From contig NZ_VANI01000004.1 of the NCBI RefSeq assembly GCF_005771435.1, forward strand, positions 62,001 through 126,000: a stretch of 64,000 nucleotides of DNA, written 5' to 3'. This document shows, in pieces, positions 37,798-47,153 of this stretch. Source of the DNA: Microbulbifer harenosus. GTDB taxonomy: Bacteria; Pseudomonadota; Gammaproteobacteria; Pseudomonadales; Cellvibrionaceae. The notes beneath the pieces are model-generated. The model worked only from the letters and a program-made list of their open reading frames with translations. It was not told where the DNA came from and did not search any database. The stretch's first letter is position 1; each line of letters opens with the position of its first letter. The translations under genes and the position numbers were made by a program.

Positions 37798-40161
37798 TCA
37801 GACCTGAGGCAGCGCCAGGGCGGGATCGAGTTTGTGGAGCTGTGCGGCCACCAGCGCGCGGATGCGCGCGAGAGCGGCCTCGTTGTCGGCTTCAAAGCGC
37901 AGGGTCAGCGCGGCACTGGTATTGGACGCGCGCACCAGGCCCCAGCCATCGGCGAATTCTATGCGCAGACCATCGATGGTATTGAGGTCTGCATGCTCAA
38001 ATTTAGCCTCTTTGCGCAGGCGGTCGATGAGTGCGAATTTAGCATTTTCCGGCACCGGCAGCAGGATTTCCGGGGTATTCACCATGTGTGGCAGGGAGTC
38101 GAGCAGTTCGTCCAGGCTCTGCTCGCGCAGCGCCATGATTTCCAGGATACGCGCGGCGGCGTAGATACCGTCGTCGAAACCGTACCAGCGATCCTTGATA
38201 AAAATATGCCCGGAGAGTTCGCCGCCGAGCGCGGCGCCGGTTTCCAGCATCTTGGTTTTCATCGGCGAGTGGCCGGTTTTCCACATGATGGGGCGGCCGC
38301 CGTACTGAGTGACCAGATTGGCCAGTGCGCGGGTGCTCTTCACATCAAACACGATATCCGAGCCCGGATTGCGCGCGAGAATATCCCGCGCCAGCAGCAT
38401 GACAAGCTGGTCCGCCCACACGATGCGGCCGCTGCCGGTAATGAGGGTGACGCGGTCGCCGTCGCCGTCGAGGGCAATCCCCAGATCGGCACCTTCCGCC
38501 TTCACCTTCTGGATCAGGTCCTGCAGGTTTTCCGGGCGCGATGGGTCCGGCGCGTGGTTGGGGAAGTTGCCGTCTATTTCGCAGTAGAGGGTTTCCACCT
38601 GACAACCCAGTTGCTCAAACAGCTCCGGCGCCAGTTCCGAGGTGGCGCCGTTGCCGGCGTCGATGACGATGCGCGGCTGCCCCGCCAGCGCGACGTCGTT
38701 GAATATCTCGTCGATATACAGGCCGCTCACATCCTGGAAGTTGTGGCTGCCCTGGCCGCTGGCAAACTGGATGGTCTGCATCATGGCGCGCAGTTTCTGC
38801 AGTTTTTCCTCCGCTAGCGGGCGGCCCTTCATCACAATCTTGAAGCCGTTGTACTCCGCCGGGTTGTGACTCGCGGTGACCATCACGCCGCTGTTCGCGT
38901 TCTTGCTGCGGGCGCAGGCGAAGTACAGCAGTGGCGACGGCACCAGGCCGAGATCCACGGTGTCGCAACCGCTTTCCAGAATCCCCTCAATCAGGCAGTC
39001 GCGCAACAGCTCGCTGCTGTTGCGGCCGTCGCGCCCCACCAGCAATACGTCCTGCCCGGACTGTTTGGCGATACTGCCCAGCGCGCGGCCCAGCTGGTAG
39101 GCAAATGGCTCGTTAATCTCCTCGCCGGCGACGCCGCGGATATCGTAGGCGCGGAACACGTGGGCGGGGATTTCGGTGCTCGGGGTGCGCATCAAATCGC
39201 CGCGATCCGGCTCCTCTGCCTGTGGCGCCGCTGGCGCCGGTGCGGTGGCCACCGCGGTGCTGACGTTTTCCGACGCGGCAGGGGTTTTTTGCAGGTCTTC
39301 CTTGCGCAGCCCCGCTTTCGTCGGAGCGCGGCTGCCGCGGGCGGCTTTCTCCCAGGGCGCCGCGCCGCCGTCGGCGGGCATCAGTTTCCACAATCCGAAC
39401 AGGCTGCCCAGAAGACCAAGCAGGGCGATGCCGTACACCAGACCGGCGGGAATGCTGTGGTTGGCGGCGAACGCCGACGACGGCGTAAAGACGATTTTGA
39501 GATAGGTGCCGGGCACTGCGGCGCTGGCGGCAGCACTCTGCACTTCCGATCCCTCGGCTGGAGAGCTCCACAGCGACCGCGCCGGACCGTCGGGGAACTG
39601 CTGATTGATCTGGATGGCACCGGCACTCAGGTCCAACTGGCGGAGCGCGCGCTCGAACACGTCGAATGGCTGGCTCACCAGCAGTGCGCCATCGGCCTCG
39701 GCGCGAGCGCTGTAGAGCTGCCACTGGTTCTGGCCGTCGCGCAGGAACTCCGGCTTTGGATTGCCCTCTTCGCGGCTGCGCTTCAGCAGATCCACCAGGG
39801 CAAAGTTGAGCGGCGGCTGGCCCGCGCCCACATGCAACTGCTCCGGGGTAAAGAACTGCAGTGATGCCTGGCTGGGCTCGCCGGCCGTAGAGCGAATGCT
39901 GGATTTCCGCAGCGGCTTCAGCCCGCGCAACTGCTGTAAGCGCTGGGCGAAAAACTGCTGCAGTTGCAGCGCGTGGTTATCGGCCACCTGTTGCGCGGCC
40001 CGCTGCACACTGTCGGTATTGCGCCCTTCGATTACCTTGGTCATCAGCAGGTGGCTACCGCCCAGCCACACTGCGGCGGCGAACAGGGCGGGCAGCGTCA
40101 GACTACTGTGCCACAGCGGTTTTCTTGCGGATTGATTGGCAGATTGATTGTTTGAAGCCAC
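37798..40161 (-). CDS. algC: Phosphomannomutase/phosphoglucomutase AlgC with membrane-anchored N-terminal extension
   Basis: 787 residues. Residues about 21-42 and 235-262 are membrane helices bracketing a predicted periplasmic domain; a Pro/Ala-rich linker leads to the catalytic part from about 335 (VFRAYDIRGVAGEEIN). Catalytic serine lies in GVMVTASHNPAEYNG and the metal site is IALDGDGDRVT; RYGG-like and substrate motifs (GGELSGHIF) follow. Similar two-helix extensions occur on pseudomonad AlgC. It interconverts 6- and 1-phosphates of mannose and glucose for LPS and exopolysaccharide. dut, normally just upstream, is absent. Confidence 0.93.
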   Translation of the reverse strand: MASNNQSANQSARKPLWHSSLTLPALFAAAVWLGGSHLLMTKVIEGRNTDSVQRAAQQVADNHALQLQQFFAQRLQQLRGLKPLRKSSIRSTAGEPSQASLQFFTPEQLHVGAGQPPLNFALVDLLKRSREEGNPKPEFLRDGQNQWQLYSARAEADGALLVSQPFDVFERALRQLDLSAGAIQINQQFPDGPARSLWSSPAEGSEVQSAAASAAVPGTYLKIVFTPSSAFAANHSIPAGLVYGIALLGLLGSLFGLWKLMPADGGAAPWEKAARGSRAPTKAGLRKEDLQKTPAASENVSTAVATAPAPAAPQAEEPDRGDLMRTPSTEIPAHVFRAYDIRGVAGEEINEPFAYQLGRALGSIAKQSGQDVLLVGRDGRNSSELLRDCLIEGILESGCDTVDLGLVPSPLLYFACARSKNANSGVMVTASHNPAEYNGFKIVMKGRPLAEEKLQKLRAMMQTIQFASGQGSHNFQDVSGLYIDEIFNDVALAGQPRIVIDAGNGATSELAPELFEQLGCQVETLYCEIDGNFPNHAPDPSRPENLQDLIQKVKAEGADLGIALDGDGDRVTLITGSGRIVWADQLVMLLARDILARNPGSDIVFDVKSTRALANLVTQYGGRPIMWKTGHSPMKTKMLETGAALGGELSGHIFIKDRWYGFDDGIYAAARILEIMALREQSLDELLDSLPHMVNTPEILLPVPENAKFALIDRLRKEAKFEHADLNTIDGLRIEFADGWGLVRASNTSAALTLRFEADNEAALARIRALVAAQLHKLDPALALPQV

Positions 40162-40273
40162 GACGGTTTTACGTCTCCCCAGCCTTTCCAGGCCAGTACC
40201 CTGACCGGTCCAGTATTTTCTGAATCTTGTGTGTTGTGGTGTTGTACAGCGTTGATTTCTTTCTTATTTATTT

Positions 40274-41488
40274 TTATTTCTTCGCAAAGGCCCTGTCTGC
40301 AATCAGTGTCACCAGTTGGCTGGCGAGCTCCGTCTTGAGCGCCGGCGGCAGCGGCTGGCGGCCGCTGCGGTCGATGAGGATCACCTCGTTGCGGTCGCTG
40401 TTGAATCCACCTTCCGGGTCACTCACATCGTTGGCCACGATCATGTCGAGATTCTTGCGCGCGAGTTTGCCCTCGGCGTGCTCCACGACGTTCTCCGTCT
40501 CCGCGGCGAAGCCCACCACGAACGGGCGCTTGTCGCTGCGCGCGGCGATGGTGGCGACGATATCCGGATTTTTCACCAACTGCAGCACGTCGTGGTCGTC
40601 GCCCTCGCTCTTTTTGATCTTCTGTGAAGAGACTACTTCGGGGCGGAAGTCCACCACTGCGGCGGCGGCGATAAACAGGTCGCAGTCATCCGCCGCGCGC
40701 TCGGCGGCGGCGAGCATTTCCTCGGTACTGATGACGTCCACGCGGTTTACCCCGGCGGGCGTGGCGAGGCGCACCGGCCCGGCTATCAGGGTAACCTCGG
40801 CGCCCGCGCGGGCGGCAGCGGCGGCGATGGCAAAACCCATCTTGCCCGAGCTGTGATTGCTGAGGTAGCGCACCGGGTCCAGGGCCTCGCGGGTGGGGCC
40901 GGCGGTGATGGCGACTTTTTTACCGGCGAGGACCTGTTCCGGGGCTAGCTGCTGGATCAGTCCGTCGACGATTGCCAGCGGCTCCAGCATACGCCCGGGG
41001 CCCACGTCGCCGCAGGCCTGGCTGCCGGCATCCGGTCCCAGCAGGGTAACGCCGCGGCTTTGCAGCGTCTGCATATTGGCCTGGGTGGCGGGATGACGCC
41101 ACATGGCCTGATTCATCGCCGGCGCGAGCACCACGGGCGCTTCGCTGGCGAGGCACAGGGTGGTGAGCAGGTCGTCGGCCATGCCGGCGGCGAGCTTCGC
41201 CATCACGCTGGCGCTGGCCGGAGCAATCAGGATCACATCGGCCCACTTGGCCAGTTCGATGTGCCCCATGGCGGCCTCGGCGGCCGGGTCCAGCAGGTCG
41301 GTGTGCACCGGGTTGCCGGAAAGCGCCTGAAAGGTGAGCGGGCGCACGAACTCCTGGGCACCGGCGGTCATGACCACGCGCACGGTGGCGCCGCGATCCT
41401 GGAGCCGGCGTACCAGGTCGGCGCTTTTGTAGGCGGCGATACCGCCGGTCACGCCAAGCAGTATCCGTTTATCGGCCAGAGAGGGCAT
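40274..41488 (-). CDS. coaBC: Bifunctional phosphopantothenoylcysteine decarboxylase/synthetase CoaBC
   Basis: 404 residues from ATG 41488; upstream ATGs belong to a non-conserved leader. The CoaC half has [21 protein letters not shown], and the active-site His/Cys regions are in [17 protein letters not shown]. The CoaB half begins [25 protein letters not shown] and includes [13 protein letters not shown]. Makes 4'-phosphopantetheine for coenzyme A with CoaD, encoded 4 kb away. Divergent from radC. Confidence 0.97.
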   Translation of the reverse strand: MPSLADKRILLGVTGGIAAYKSADLVRRLQDRGATVRVVMTAGAQEFVRPLTFQALSGNPVHTDLLDPAAEAAMGHIELAKWADVILIAPASASVMAKLAAGMADDLLTTLCLASEAPVVLAPAMNQAMWRHPATQANMQTLQSRGVTLLGPDAGSQACGDVGPGRMLEPLAIVDGLIQQLAPEQVLAGKKVAITAGPTREALDPVRYLSNHSSGKMGFAIAAAAARAGAEVTLIAGPVRLATPAGVNRVDVISTEEMLAAAERAADDCDLFIAAAAVVDFRPEVVSSQKIKKSEGDDHDVLQLVKNPDIVATIAARSDKRPFVVGFAAETENVVEHAEGKLARKNLDMIVANDVSDPEGGFNSDRNEVILIDRSGRQPLPPALKTELASQLVTLIADRAFAKK

Positions 41489-41615
41489 ATTCGGTGGTTC
41501 CGGAACTCTGAGAACGCGTAAGATTACCATCTTAGTGTCCGGGGCCATATGGCCCATTGGGTGCGCGTTCGGGCTCACATTGGACGTGGGCATTTACTGT
41601 TTCCAGGGAGGGACT

Positions 41616-42290
41616 ATGGCGATTACGGATTGGCCGGCGGAGGAGCGTCCGCGGGAGAAGTTGCTGGCGCGAGGCGCGGAGGCGCTGTCGGATGCGGAGC
41701 TACTGGCCATTTTCCTGCGCACGGGGTTGCCGGGGGTGTCGGCGGTGGATCTGGCGCGGCAGTTGTTGTCGGATTTCGGTGGGCTTAGACCTTTGTTGGA
41801 GGCGGATCGCAAGGCGTTCTGTGCCGGCAAGGGTCTGGGGGATGCGAAGTTTGTGCAGTTGCAGGCGGTGCTGGAGATGGGGCGCCGCCATCTGGCAGAG
41901 CGTCTGAAGCGCTCGGATGCGCTGACGAGTCCGCAGGCGGTGCGTGACTATTTGGCTGCGCAGCTGCGCCACCGCACCCGGGAGGTGTTCTGCTGTCTGT
42001 TTCTGGACAGCCAGCACCGGGTGATTGCCTATGAGGAGTTGTTTGAGGGTACGTTGAATGCGGCGAGCGTGTATCCCCGCGAGGTGGTGCAGGCGGCACT
42101 GGCCAAGGGAGCTGCGGCGGTTATTCTGGCGCACAACCACCCGTCGGGGGTGAGTGAGCCCAGTCAGGCGGATATTCATATTACCCAGCGGTTAAAGGAT
42201 GCTTTGGCGCTGGTGGATATCCGGGTGCTGGACCATCTGATTGTCGGTGAGGGGGGAGGTTGTTCCTTTGCAGAACGAGGTCTCATTTAA
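41616..42290 (+). CDS. radC: RadC family JAB/MPN domain protein
   Basis: 224 residues from ATG 41616, with AGGGAGG upstream; an in-frame ATG at 41535 lacks conservation. N-terminal DNA-binding-like domain [24 protein letters not shown], then the JAMM zinc motif with Glu in [19 protein letters not shown] and [14 protein letters not shown]. The DNA-repair role once claimed is disputed. Divergent from coaBC with about 130 bp between them. Confidence 0.95.
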   Translation: MAITDWPAEERPREKLLARGAEALSDAELLAIFLRTGLPGVSAVDLARQLLSDFGGLRPLLEADRKAFCAGKGLGDAKFVQLQAVLEMGRRHLAERLKRSDALTSPQAVRDYLAAQLRHRTREVFCCLFLDSQHRVIAYEELFEGTLNAASVYPREVVQAALAKGAAAVILAHNHPSGVSEPSQADIHITQRLKDALALVDIRVLDHLIVGEGGGCSFAERGLI

Positions 42291-42395
42291 CCCCCGGCAC
42301 TCGACCTTCGCGTCACGTCACGCGCTTCGAAGCTAGCCCGTTATTGGATCTCGGCGCCCAGTGGCCAATCAGACAGCAAAAACATTGATCAAAAC

Positions 42396-42424
42396 TTGCC
42401 CCCCATAGGGTGTTCTGGTATAAA
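42396..42424 (+). promoter_or_regulatory. Sigma-70-type promoter for rpmB-rpmG
   Basis: TTGCCC (42396-42401) and TATAAA (42419-42424) with 17-base spacing, about 120 bp upstream of rpmB. Strong -10, fair -35. The intervening leader to the ATG holds no recognised regulatory fold beyond a GC-rich stretch at 42430-42500. Confidence 0.75.
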
Positions 42425-42543
42425 ACGCCGCTCTTTGCGGCCGGGCCAGATTCTGTACAGATCCCGCGGTCCGCTGGATAACGAATTTAGTCCCTGCCCC
42501 GCCCTTGAGCTGAGGGCACGAGAGTTTTAAAGAGGCCAATCAG

Positions 42544-42780
42544 ATGTCCAAGGTATGTCAGGTAACCGGTAAGCGCCCGGTAACCGGAAACAACGTTTCT
42601 CACGCCAAAAACCGCACCAAGCGTCGCTTCGTGCCGAACCTACAGTCCCACCGTTTCTGGGTGGAAGCAGAGAAGCGCTTCGTTAAGCTGCGTGTATCCA
42701 CCAAAGGCATGCGTATTATCGATAAGAAAGGTATCGATAGCGTACTGGCCGAGCTGCGCGCGCGCGGCGAAAAAGTTTAA
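42544..42780 (+). CDS. rpmB: 50S ribosomal protein L28
   Basis: 78 residues. [37 protein letters not shown] and [20 protein letters not shown] are the full set of L28 blocks. The zinc-binding cysteines of some L28 forms are reduced to one (Cys5), as in proteobacteria. AGAGG precedes the ATG. First gene of the rpmB-rpmG operon. Confidence 0.98.
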   Translation: MSKVCQVTGKRPVTGNNVSHAKNRTKRRFVPNLQSHRFWVEAEKRFVKLRVSTKGMRIIDKKGIDSVLAELRARGEKV

Positions 42781-42813
42781 TTGCTGCTCTGACAGCAGAT
42801 TGGAGATAGAACA

Positions 42814-42969
42814 ATGCGTGACAAGATTCGTCTGAATTCCAGCGCCGGCACCGGCCACTTCTACACCACTGACAAGAACAAGCGCAACATGCCTGAGAAA
42901 ATGGAGATCAAAAAATACGATCCCGTTGTTCGCAAGCACGTTGTGTACAAGGAAGGCAAAATCAAGTAA
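42814..42969 (+). CDS. rpmG: 50S ribosomal protein L33
   Basis: 51 residues: [19 protein letters not shown], then [19 protein letters not shown] and a basic tail. It is the cysteine-free form of L33, so not zinc-binding. It starts 33 bp after rpmB (GGAGA upstream) and ends before a strong terminator. Confidence 0.98.
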   Translation: MRDKIRLNSSAGTGHFYTTDKNKRNMPEKMEIKKYDPVVRKHVVYKEGKIK

Positions 42970-42991
42970 TTGATTGCCTTGCTAGTTCACG

Positions 42992-43018
42992 AAAAAGCCC
43001 GGTTTTCCGGGCTTTTTT
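42992..43018 (+). terminator. Terminator of the rpmB-rpmG operon
   Basis: AAAAAGCCCGG and CCGGGCTTTTTT with a 4-base loop (TTTT) and a terminal T run: a textbook intrinsic terminator just after rpmG. Confidence 0.95.
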
Positions 43019-43041
43019 GTGCCTGAAAGAACCCAACCGTC

Positions 43042-43167
43042 GATGCGAAGGCTTCGATAGGGATGGCCCTTTGCCAGACCGTCTGCGGCCTGGATGGCCG
43101 CAGCCGAGCCCCCATGGATGGGTTTACGGCGTGTCTGGCAAAGGGCCATCGCTAGCGGAGCCGCCAC
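43042..43167. repeat. Mosaic stem-loop element, copy E (rpmG-mutM gap)
   Basis: Outer arms GATGGCCCTTTGCCAGAC (43062-43079) and 43133-43150 are exact 18-base complements. Inner hairpin CTGCGGCC-TGGAT-GGCCGCAG at 43083-43103 is the same module as in copy C. The core reads on the minus strand (GAGCCCCCATGGATGGGTTT at 43106-43125). The termini GATGCGAAGGCTTCGATAGG and GCTAGCGGAGCCGCCA recall the family ends. Confidence 0.9.
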
Positions 43168-43200
43168 TGAACTACCTAGTGGCTACCCGGAACCCAAACG

Positions 43201-44016
43201 ATGCCCGAACTACCGGAAGTAGAAACCACCAAACGCGGCTTGGCTCCCCATCTTGAGGGCCGAAAGGTAAAGCTGTGTGAGATCCGCCAGCACAGCCTGC
43301 GCTGGCCGGTGGATGCGGACTTTGCCGAGAAGATTCAGGGTGCCCGGATTCAGCGCCTGGATCGCCGCGCCAAATACCTGCTGGTGGAAACCGACAAAGG
43401 CCTCGCCATCTGGCACCTGGGCATGTCCGGCAGCCTGCGCATCGTCGACGGTAAACTGCCGCCGCAAAAACACGACCATATCGACTGGCTCCTCGACAGC
43501 GGCCAGCGCCTGCGCTTCCACGACCCGCGCCGCTTCGGCGCCCTGCTGTGGACCACCGACGATATCACCGGTCACGAACTCATCGCCCACCTCGGTCCCG
43601 AGCCCCTGAGCGAAGAATTCCACGGCGACTACCTGTTCATCGCCTCCCGCAACCGCAAAGCCCCGATAAAGAGCTTCATCATGGACGGCCGCATCGTCGT
43701 CGGCGTCGGCAACATCTACGCCAGTGAAGCCCTGTTTATGGCCGGTATTCGCCCGCAGACCCCCGCCGGCAAAATCTCCCGCCCGCGCTACCAGCGGCTA
43801 GTGGAAGCCATCAAAACCGTCCTCGCCGCGGCCATCGAACAGGGCGGCACCACCCTAAAAGACTTCGTCGGTGGCGACGGGAAACCGGGCTACTTTGCTC
43901 AGCAATTAAATGCCTACGGCCGCGCCGGTCTGCCCTGCCCCCGCTGCCCCGGCACCATCCGCGAACAGATCATCGGCCAGCGCAACACCTTCTTCTGCCC
44001 GCGCTGCCAGCGCTGA
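43201..44016 (+). CDS. mutM: Formamidopyrimidine-DNA glycosylase (Fpg)
   Basis: 271 residues. Catalytic N-terminal Pro-Glu in MPELPEVETT, the conserved Lys in LDRRAKYLL, helix-two-turn-helix KSFIMDGRIVVGVGNIYASEALF, and the C-terminal CxxC zinc finger (CPRCPG...CPRCQ) are complete. It removes 8-oxoguanine. Its stop codon is immediately followed by the convergent stop of ggt, with no bases between. Confidence 0.97.
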   Translation: MPELPEVETTKRGLAPHLEGRKVKLCEIRQHSLRWPVDADFAEKIQGARIQRLDRRAKYLLVETDKGLAIWHLGMSGSLRIVDGKLPPQKHDHIDWLLDSGQRLRFHDPRRFGALLWTTDDITGHELIAHLGPEPLSEEFHGDYLFIASRNRKAPIKSFIMDGRIVVGVGNIYASEALFMAGIRPQTPAGKISRPRYQRLVEAIKTVLAAAIEQGGTTLKDFVGGDGKPGYFAQQLNAYGRAGLPCPRCPGTIREQIIGQRNTFFCPRCQR

Positions 44017-45753
44017 TTAACGCCCGACCGCGCTGCCCTCGCGACGGGTATCGGCACCGCCGTGGAGTTGATCATGCATCAGCGCGATCGCGTGAATGCC
44101 GCTGTTCAGTTCCTTGCGCACGACCTTGTGGCCCATCTCCTCCAGCTTTTTCAGTTCAGTATCGGAAAGGGCTTCGGGTTCCACTTCCACCTGGTAACCG
44201 ATTGCGGTGATGTTGCCCGCGTGGATGGCTTCGGCAATGGGCATTCCTTTGACCAGGTGATACAGGATCGTGCGCGCGGTGTAGTCGATGATGCGCGAAC
44301 CGCCGGGTGATCCCACGAGCAGTCGCAGGCTGCCGTCCCGGTTGAACACCATTGTGGGCGACATGGACGAGCGCGGGCGCTTGCCGGGTTCGATGCGGTT
44401 GGCCACTTTTCGTTTGTCCGCATTCGTGGGCACGAAGGAGAAGTCCGTAAGCTGGTTGTTGAGCAGGAAGCCCTTTACCAGCAAGCGCGACCCGAAGCCG
44501 GTTTCGATACTGGTGGTCATGCTCACGCCGTTGCCGTACTGGTCGACGATGGACAGGTGGCTGGTGTTTGGCAGCTCGGGGGACTGGGCGACCTGGCGCT
44601 TGCGGGCAAAGCCCGCCGGGTCGCCGGCGCTCGCCGGTTGGGCTTTCGTCGGGTCGATCAGCTTCGCGCGCGCAGCGAGATAGTCCGCGGATACCATCGC
44701 TGCCGTCGGCACTTCCACGAAATCCGGGTCGGCGGAGTAGGCGTTGCGATCCGCGAAAGCGAGTTCGGAGGCTTCTACAAACAGGTGCGTGAGCTCGGCA
44801 CTGCCCACATCGGCCGTTTCCAACGGAAAATGCTGCAACATACCCAGCAGCGCGCCGACGGTGGTGCCGCCGGAAGACGGCGCCGCTGCGCCACAGACTT
44901 CATAGACGAGGAAGTCCGCGCACACCGGCTCCCGCACCCTGGCGCGGTAGCTGGCCAAATCCTTGCGGGTCATCAGCCCGGGGTTTTGCGGGTCGCTCCG
45001 CACCGCATCCACAATAGCTTCGGCGATTTCACCCTCATAAAACGGCTGTACACCCTTTTCCGCCAGGAGTTGCAGAGTTGCGGCGTACTCCGGGTTTTTC
45101 AGCCGGTGGCCCACCGGCAGCGGCTTGCCGTCCTTACCGAAAAAGTAGTCGCGGATCGCCGGGCGCACCGCCACCCTCGGCATCTGTTCGAGCAACTGGT
45201 GCAGGCGCGGGGATATTTCAAAACCCTGCTCGGCAAGTGCAATGGCCGGCTGGAACAGATCCTTCCACGGCAGCTTGCCATCGCGCATATGCGCGAGCGC
45301 GAGCATGCGCATCACGCCCGGCACGCCCACCGAGTAGCCGCCGATCACCGCGTCGAGAAAACCCCGCGGCTGACCGTCGCGGATAAAGTAGTTTTCATCC
45401 ACCGCCATCGGCGCCGTTTCGCGACCGTCGTAGGAGAAGAGTTTTTTCTGATCGGCGCGGTAGCTCAGCATGAACGCGCCGCCGCCGATCCCGGAGGACT
45501 GAGGCTCCACCAATCCCAATACCAGCTGTGCGGCAATCGCCGCGTCCACCGCGCTGCCGCCCTTGGCTAGCATCTGCTCGGCGGCAGCGGAGGCGTGCGG
45601 GTTGGCGGTGACCGCCATATATTTGCTGGCCGTTGCGGATTTGATTTCCGTGCGCCCGGTGGCGATCTCCGGCTGTACTTCAGGCGGCGGTGACGCGTAG
45701 GCGGCGGCGGAGAATAGTAAGGCGGAGAGGGAGGAAAGCAGAATTCTGTTCAC
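44017..45753 (-). CDS. ggt: Gamma-glutamyltransferase
   Basis: 578 residues with a signal peptide (cleavage near AYASPP). The proenzyme cleavage site and nucleophile Thr are in LPNTSHLSIVDQYGNGVS. The large subunit has SGIGGGAFMLSYR and the small subunit GSPGGSRIIDY. Periplasmic; it cleaves glutathione and other gamma-glutamyl peptides. It converges on mutM with abutting stop codons, leaving no room for a terminator between the two genes. Confidence 0.96.
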   Translation of the reverse strand: MNRILLSSLSALLFSAAAYASPPPEVQPEIATGRTEIKSATASKYMAVTANPHASAAAEQMLAKGGSAVDAAIAAQLVLGLVEPQSSGIGGGAFMLSYRADQKKLFSYDGRETAPMAVDENYFIRDGQPRGFLDAVIGGYSVGVPGVMRMLALAHMRDGKLPWKDLFQPAIALAEQGFEISPRLHQLLEQMPRVAVRPAIRDYFFGKDGKPLPVGHRLKNPEYAATLQLLAEKGVQPFYEGEIAEAIVDAVRSDPQNPGLMTRKDLASYRARVREPVCADFLVYEVCGAAAPSSGGTTVGALLGMLQHFPLETADVGSAELTHLFVEASELAFADRNAYSADPDFVEVPTAAMVSADYLAARAKLIDPTKAQPASAGDPAGFARKRQVAQSPELPNTSHLSIVDQYGNGVSMTTSIETGFGSRLLVKGFLLNNQLTDFSFVPTNADKRKVANRIEPGKRPRSSMSPTMVFNRDGSLRLLVGSPGGSRIIDYTARTILYHLVKGMPIAEAIHAGNITAIGYQVEVEPEALSDTELKKLEEMGHKVVRKELNSGIHAIALMHDQLHGGADTRREGSAVGR

Positions 45754-45792
45754 AGGGCGATCCGGTGTTGCGCTCGCGGGATCGCCCGAGTG

Positions 45793-45828
45793 TATCAGAC
45801 CTGAATCCCGCGGGGTTCAGGTCTGATA
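45793..45828 (-). terminator. 13-bp perfect hairpin downstream of coaD
   Basis: TATCAGACCTGAA (45793-45805) pairs exactly with 45816-45828 around loop TCCCGCGGGG, between coaD and ggt, both minus strand. No T run follows, so it may be a weak terminator or attenuator-like 3' stem. Confidence 0.55.
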
Positions 45829-45841
45829 CTGGATATCGCCA

Positions 45842-46333
<492 letters not shown>

Positions 46334-46416
46334 TCACTTCGCCTTGCCGGCCAGAGGGGACGCGCATCTTAAACAATTTAGCCGCATCCCTCAAAAAATC
46401 GCGGAACGGGCGCCGA

Positions 46417-47007
46417 TCACGCGCGGAACAGGCGCATACAGACCTGTCCTGCGTGTTTTTCTTTCTCCAGCCGCCAGTCCGCGGGTGTGGGGATGGGGGT
46501 GCTGCGCGGGGATTCCACATAAATGAACGCGCCCGGCCGGATGCGATCACCGGCGACCAGAGTCTGCAGGGTGTTGGCCCACAGATCGCCGGCAAACGGC
46601 GGATCGACAAAAATCACATCCCAGGCTTCTCCGGGCTGCTCCAGAAAGACCTGCGCCGGGCAATTGTGCACCCGCGCCCCTTCTGCCTGTAGCAGGTCCA
46701 ACTGCTGGCGCAGCATCTGCGCCGCGCCCCTATCGAGCTCGACAAAATCCACCGCCGCCGCACCCCGGCTCAGAGCCTCGAGCCCCAGAGCGCCGGAACC
46801 GGCAAACAGGTCCAGGCAGCGGGCGCCGGGCAGATGGAACTGCAGCCAGTTGAACAGCGTCTCCCGCAACCGATCGCCGGTGGGGCGCAGTCCTTCGATC
46901 GGCGCGAACGCCACTTTGCGACCGCGCCAGCGCCCGCCGATGATGCGCAATTGCGATATGGCACCGGCAGCGGTGCGGGATTTTGTGGGCGGTGGCTTTC
47001 TGGGCAT
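46417..47007 (-). CDS. rsmD: 16S rRNA (guanine966-N2)-methyltransferase RsmD
   Basis: 196 residues. It opens with a basic N-terminus and LRIIGGRWRGRKV, then RPTGDRLRETLFNWLQ. The SAM site is CLDLFAGSGALGLEALSRGA and the catalytic D/NPPY-type motif is IFVDPPFAG. It methylates G966 of 16S rRNA. Divergent from ftsY, as in many gammaproteobacteria. Confidence 0.96.
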   Translation of the reverse strand: MPRKPPPTKSRTAAGAISQLRIIGGRWRGRKVAFAPIEGLRPTGDRLRETLFNWLQFHLPGARCLDLFAGSGALGLEALSRGAAAVDFVELDRGAAQMLRQQLDLLQAEGARVHNCPAQVFLEQPGEAWDVIFVDPPFAGDLWANTLQTLVAGDRIRPGAFIYVESPRSTPIPTPADWRLEKEKHAGQVCMRLFRA

Positions 47008-47153
47008 CGGGCTCGAATCTTGACTGCAGGCAAATTGGGCGGGGTATGACTGTGTGTTAAATGGTCAGCGGTGCTAAGATTACCGCCTTTCCGCGGCCGG
47101 CCGCCAGTCGGCACCCGCCAGTCATTGATTTCCTGTCAAAGAATCCACACGCG

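Noticed and set aside
45793-45828. Riboswitch or attenuator upstream of coaD
   Set aside because: The hairpin lies downstream of coaD and upstream of nothing it could control in cis except the distant ggt end; it reads as a 3' stem.
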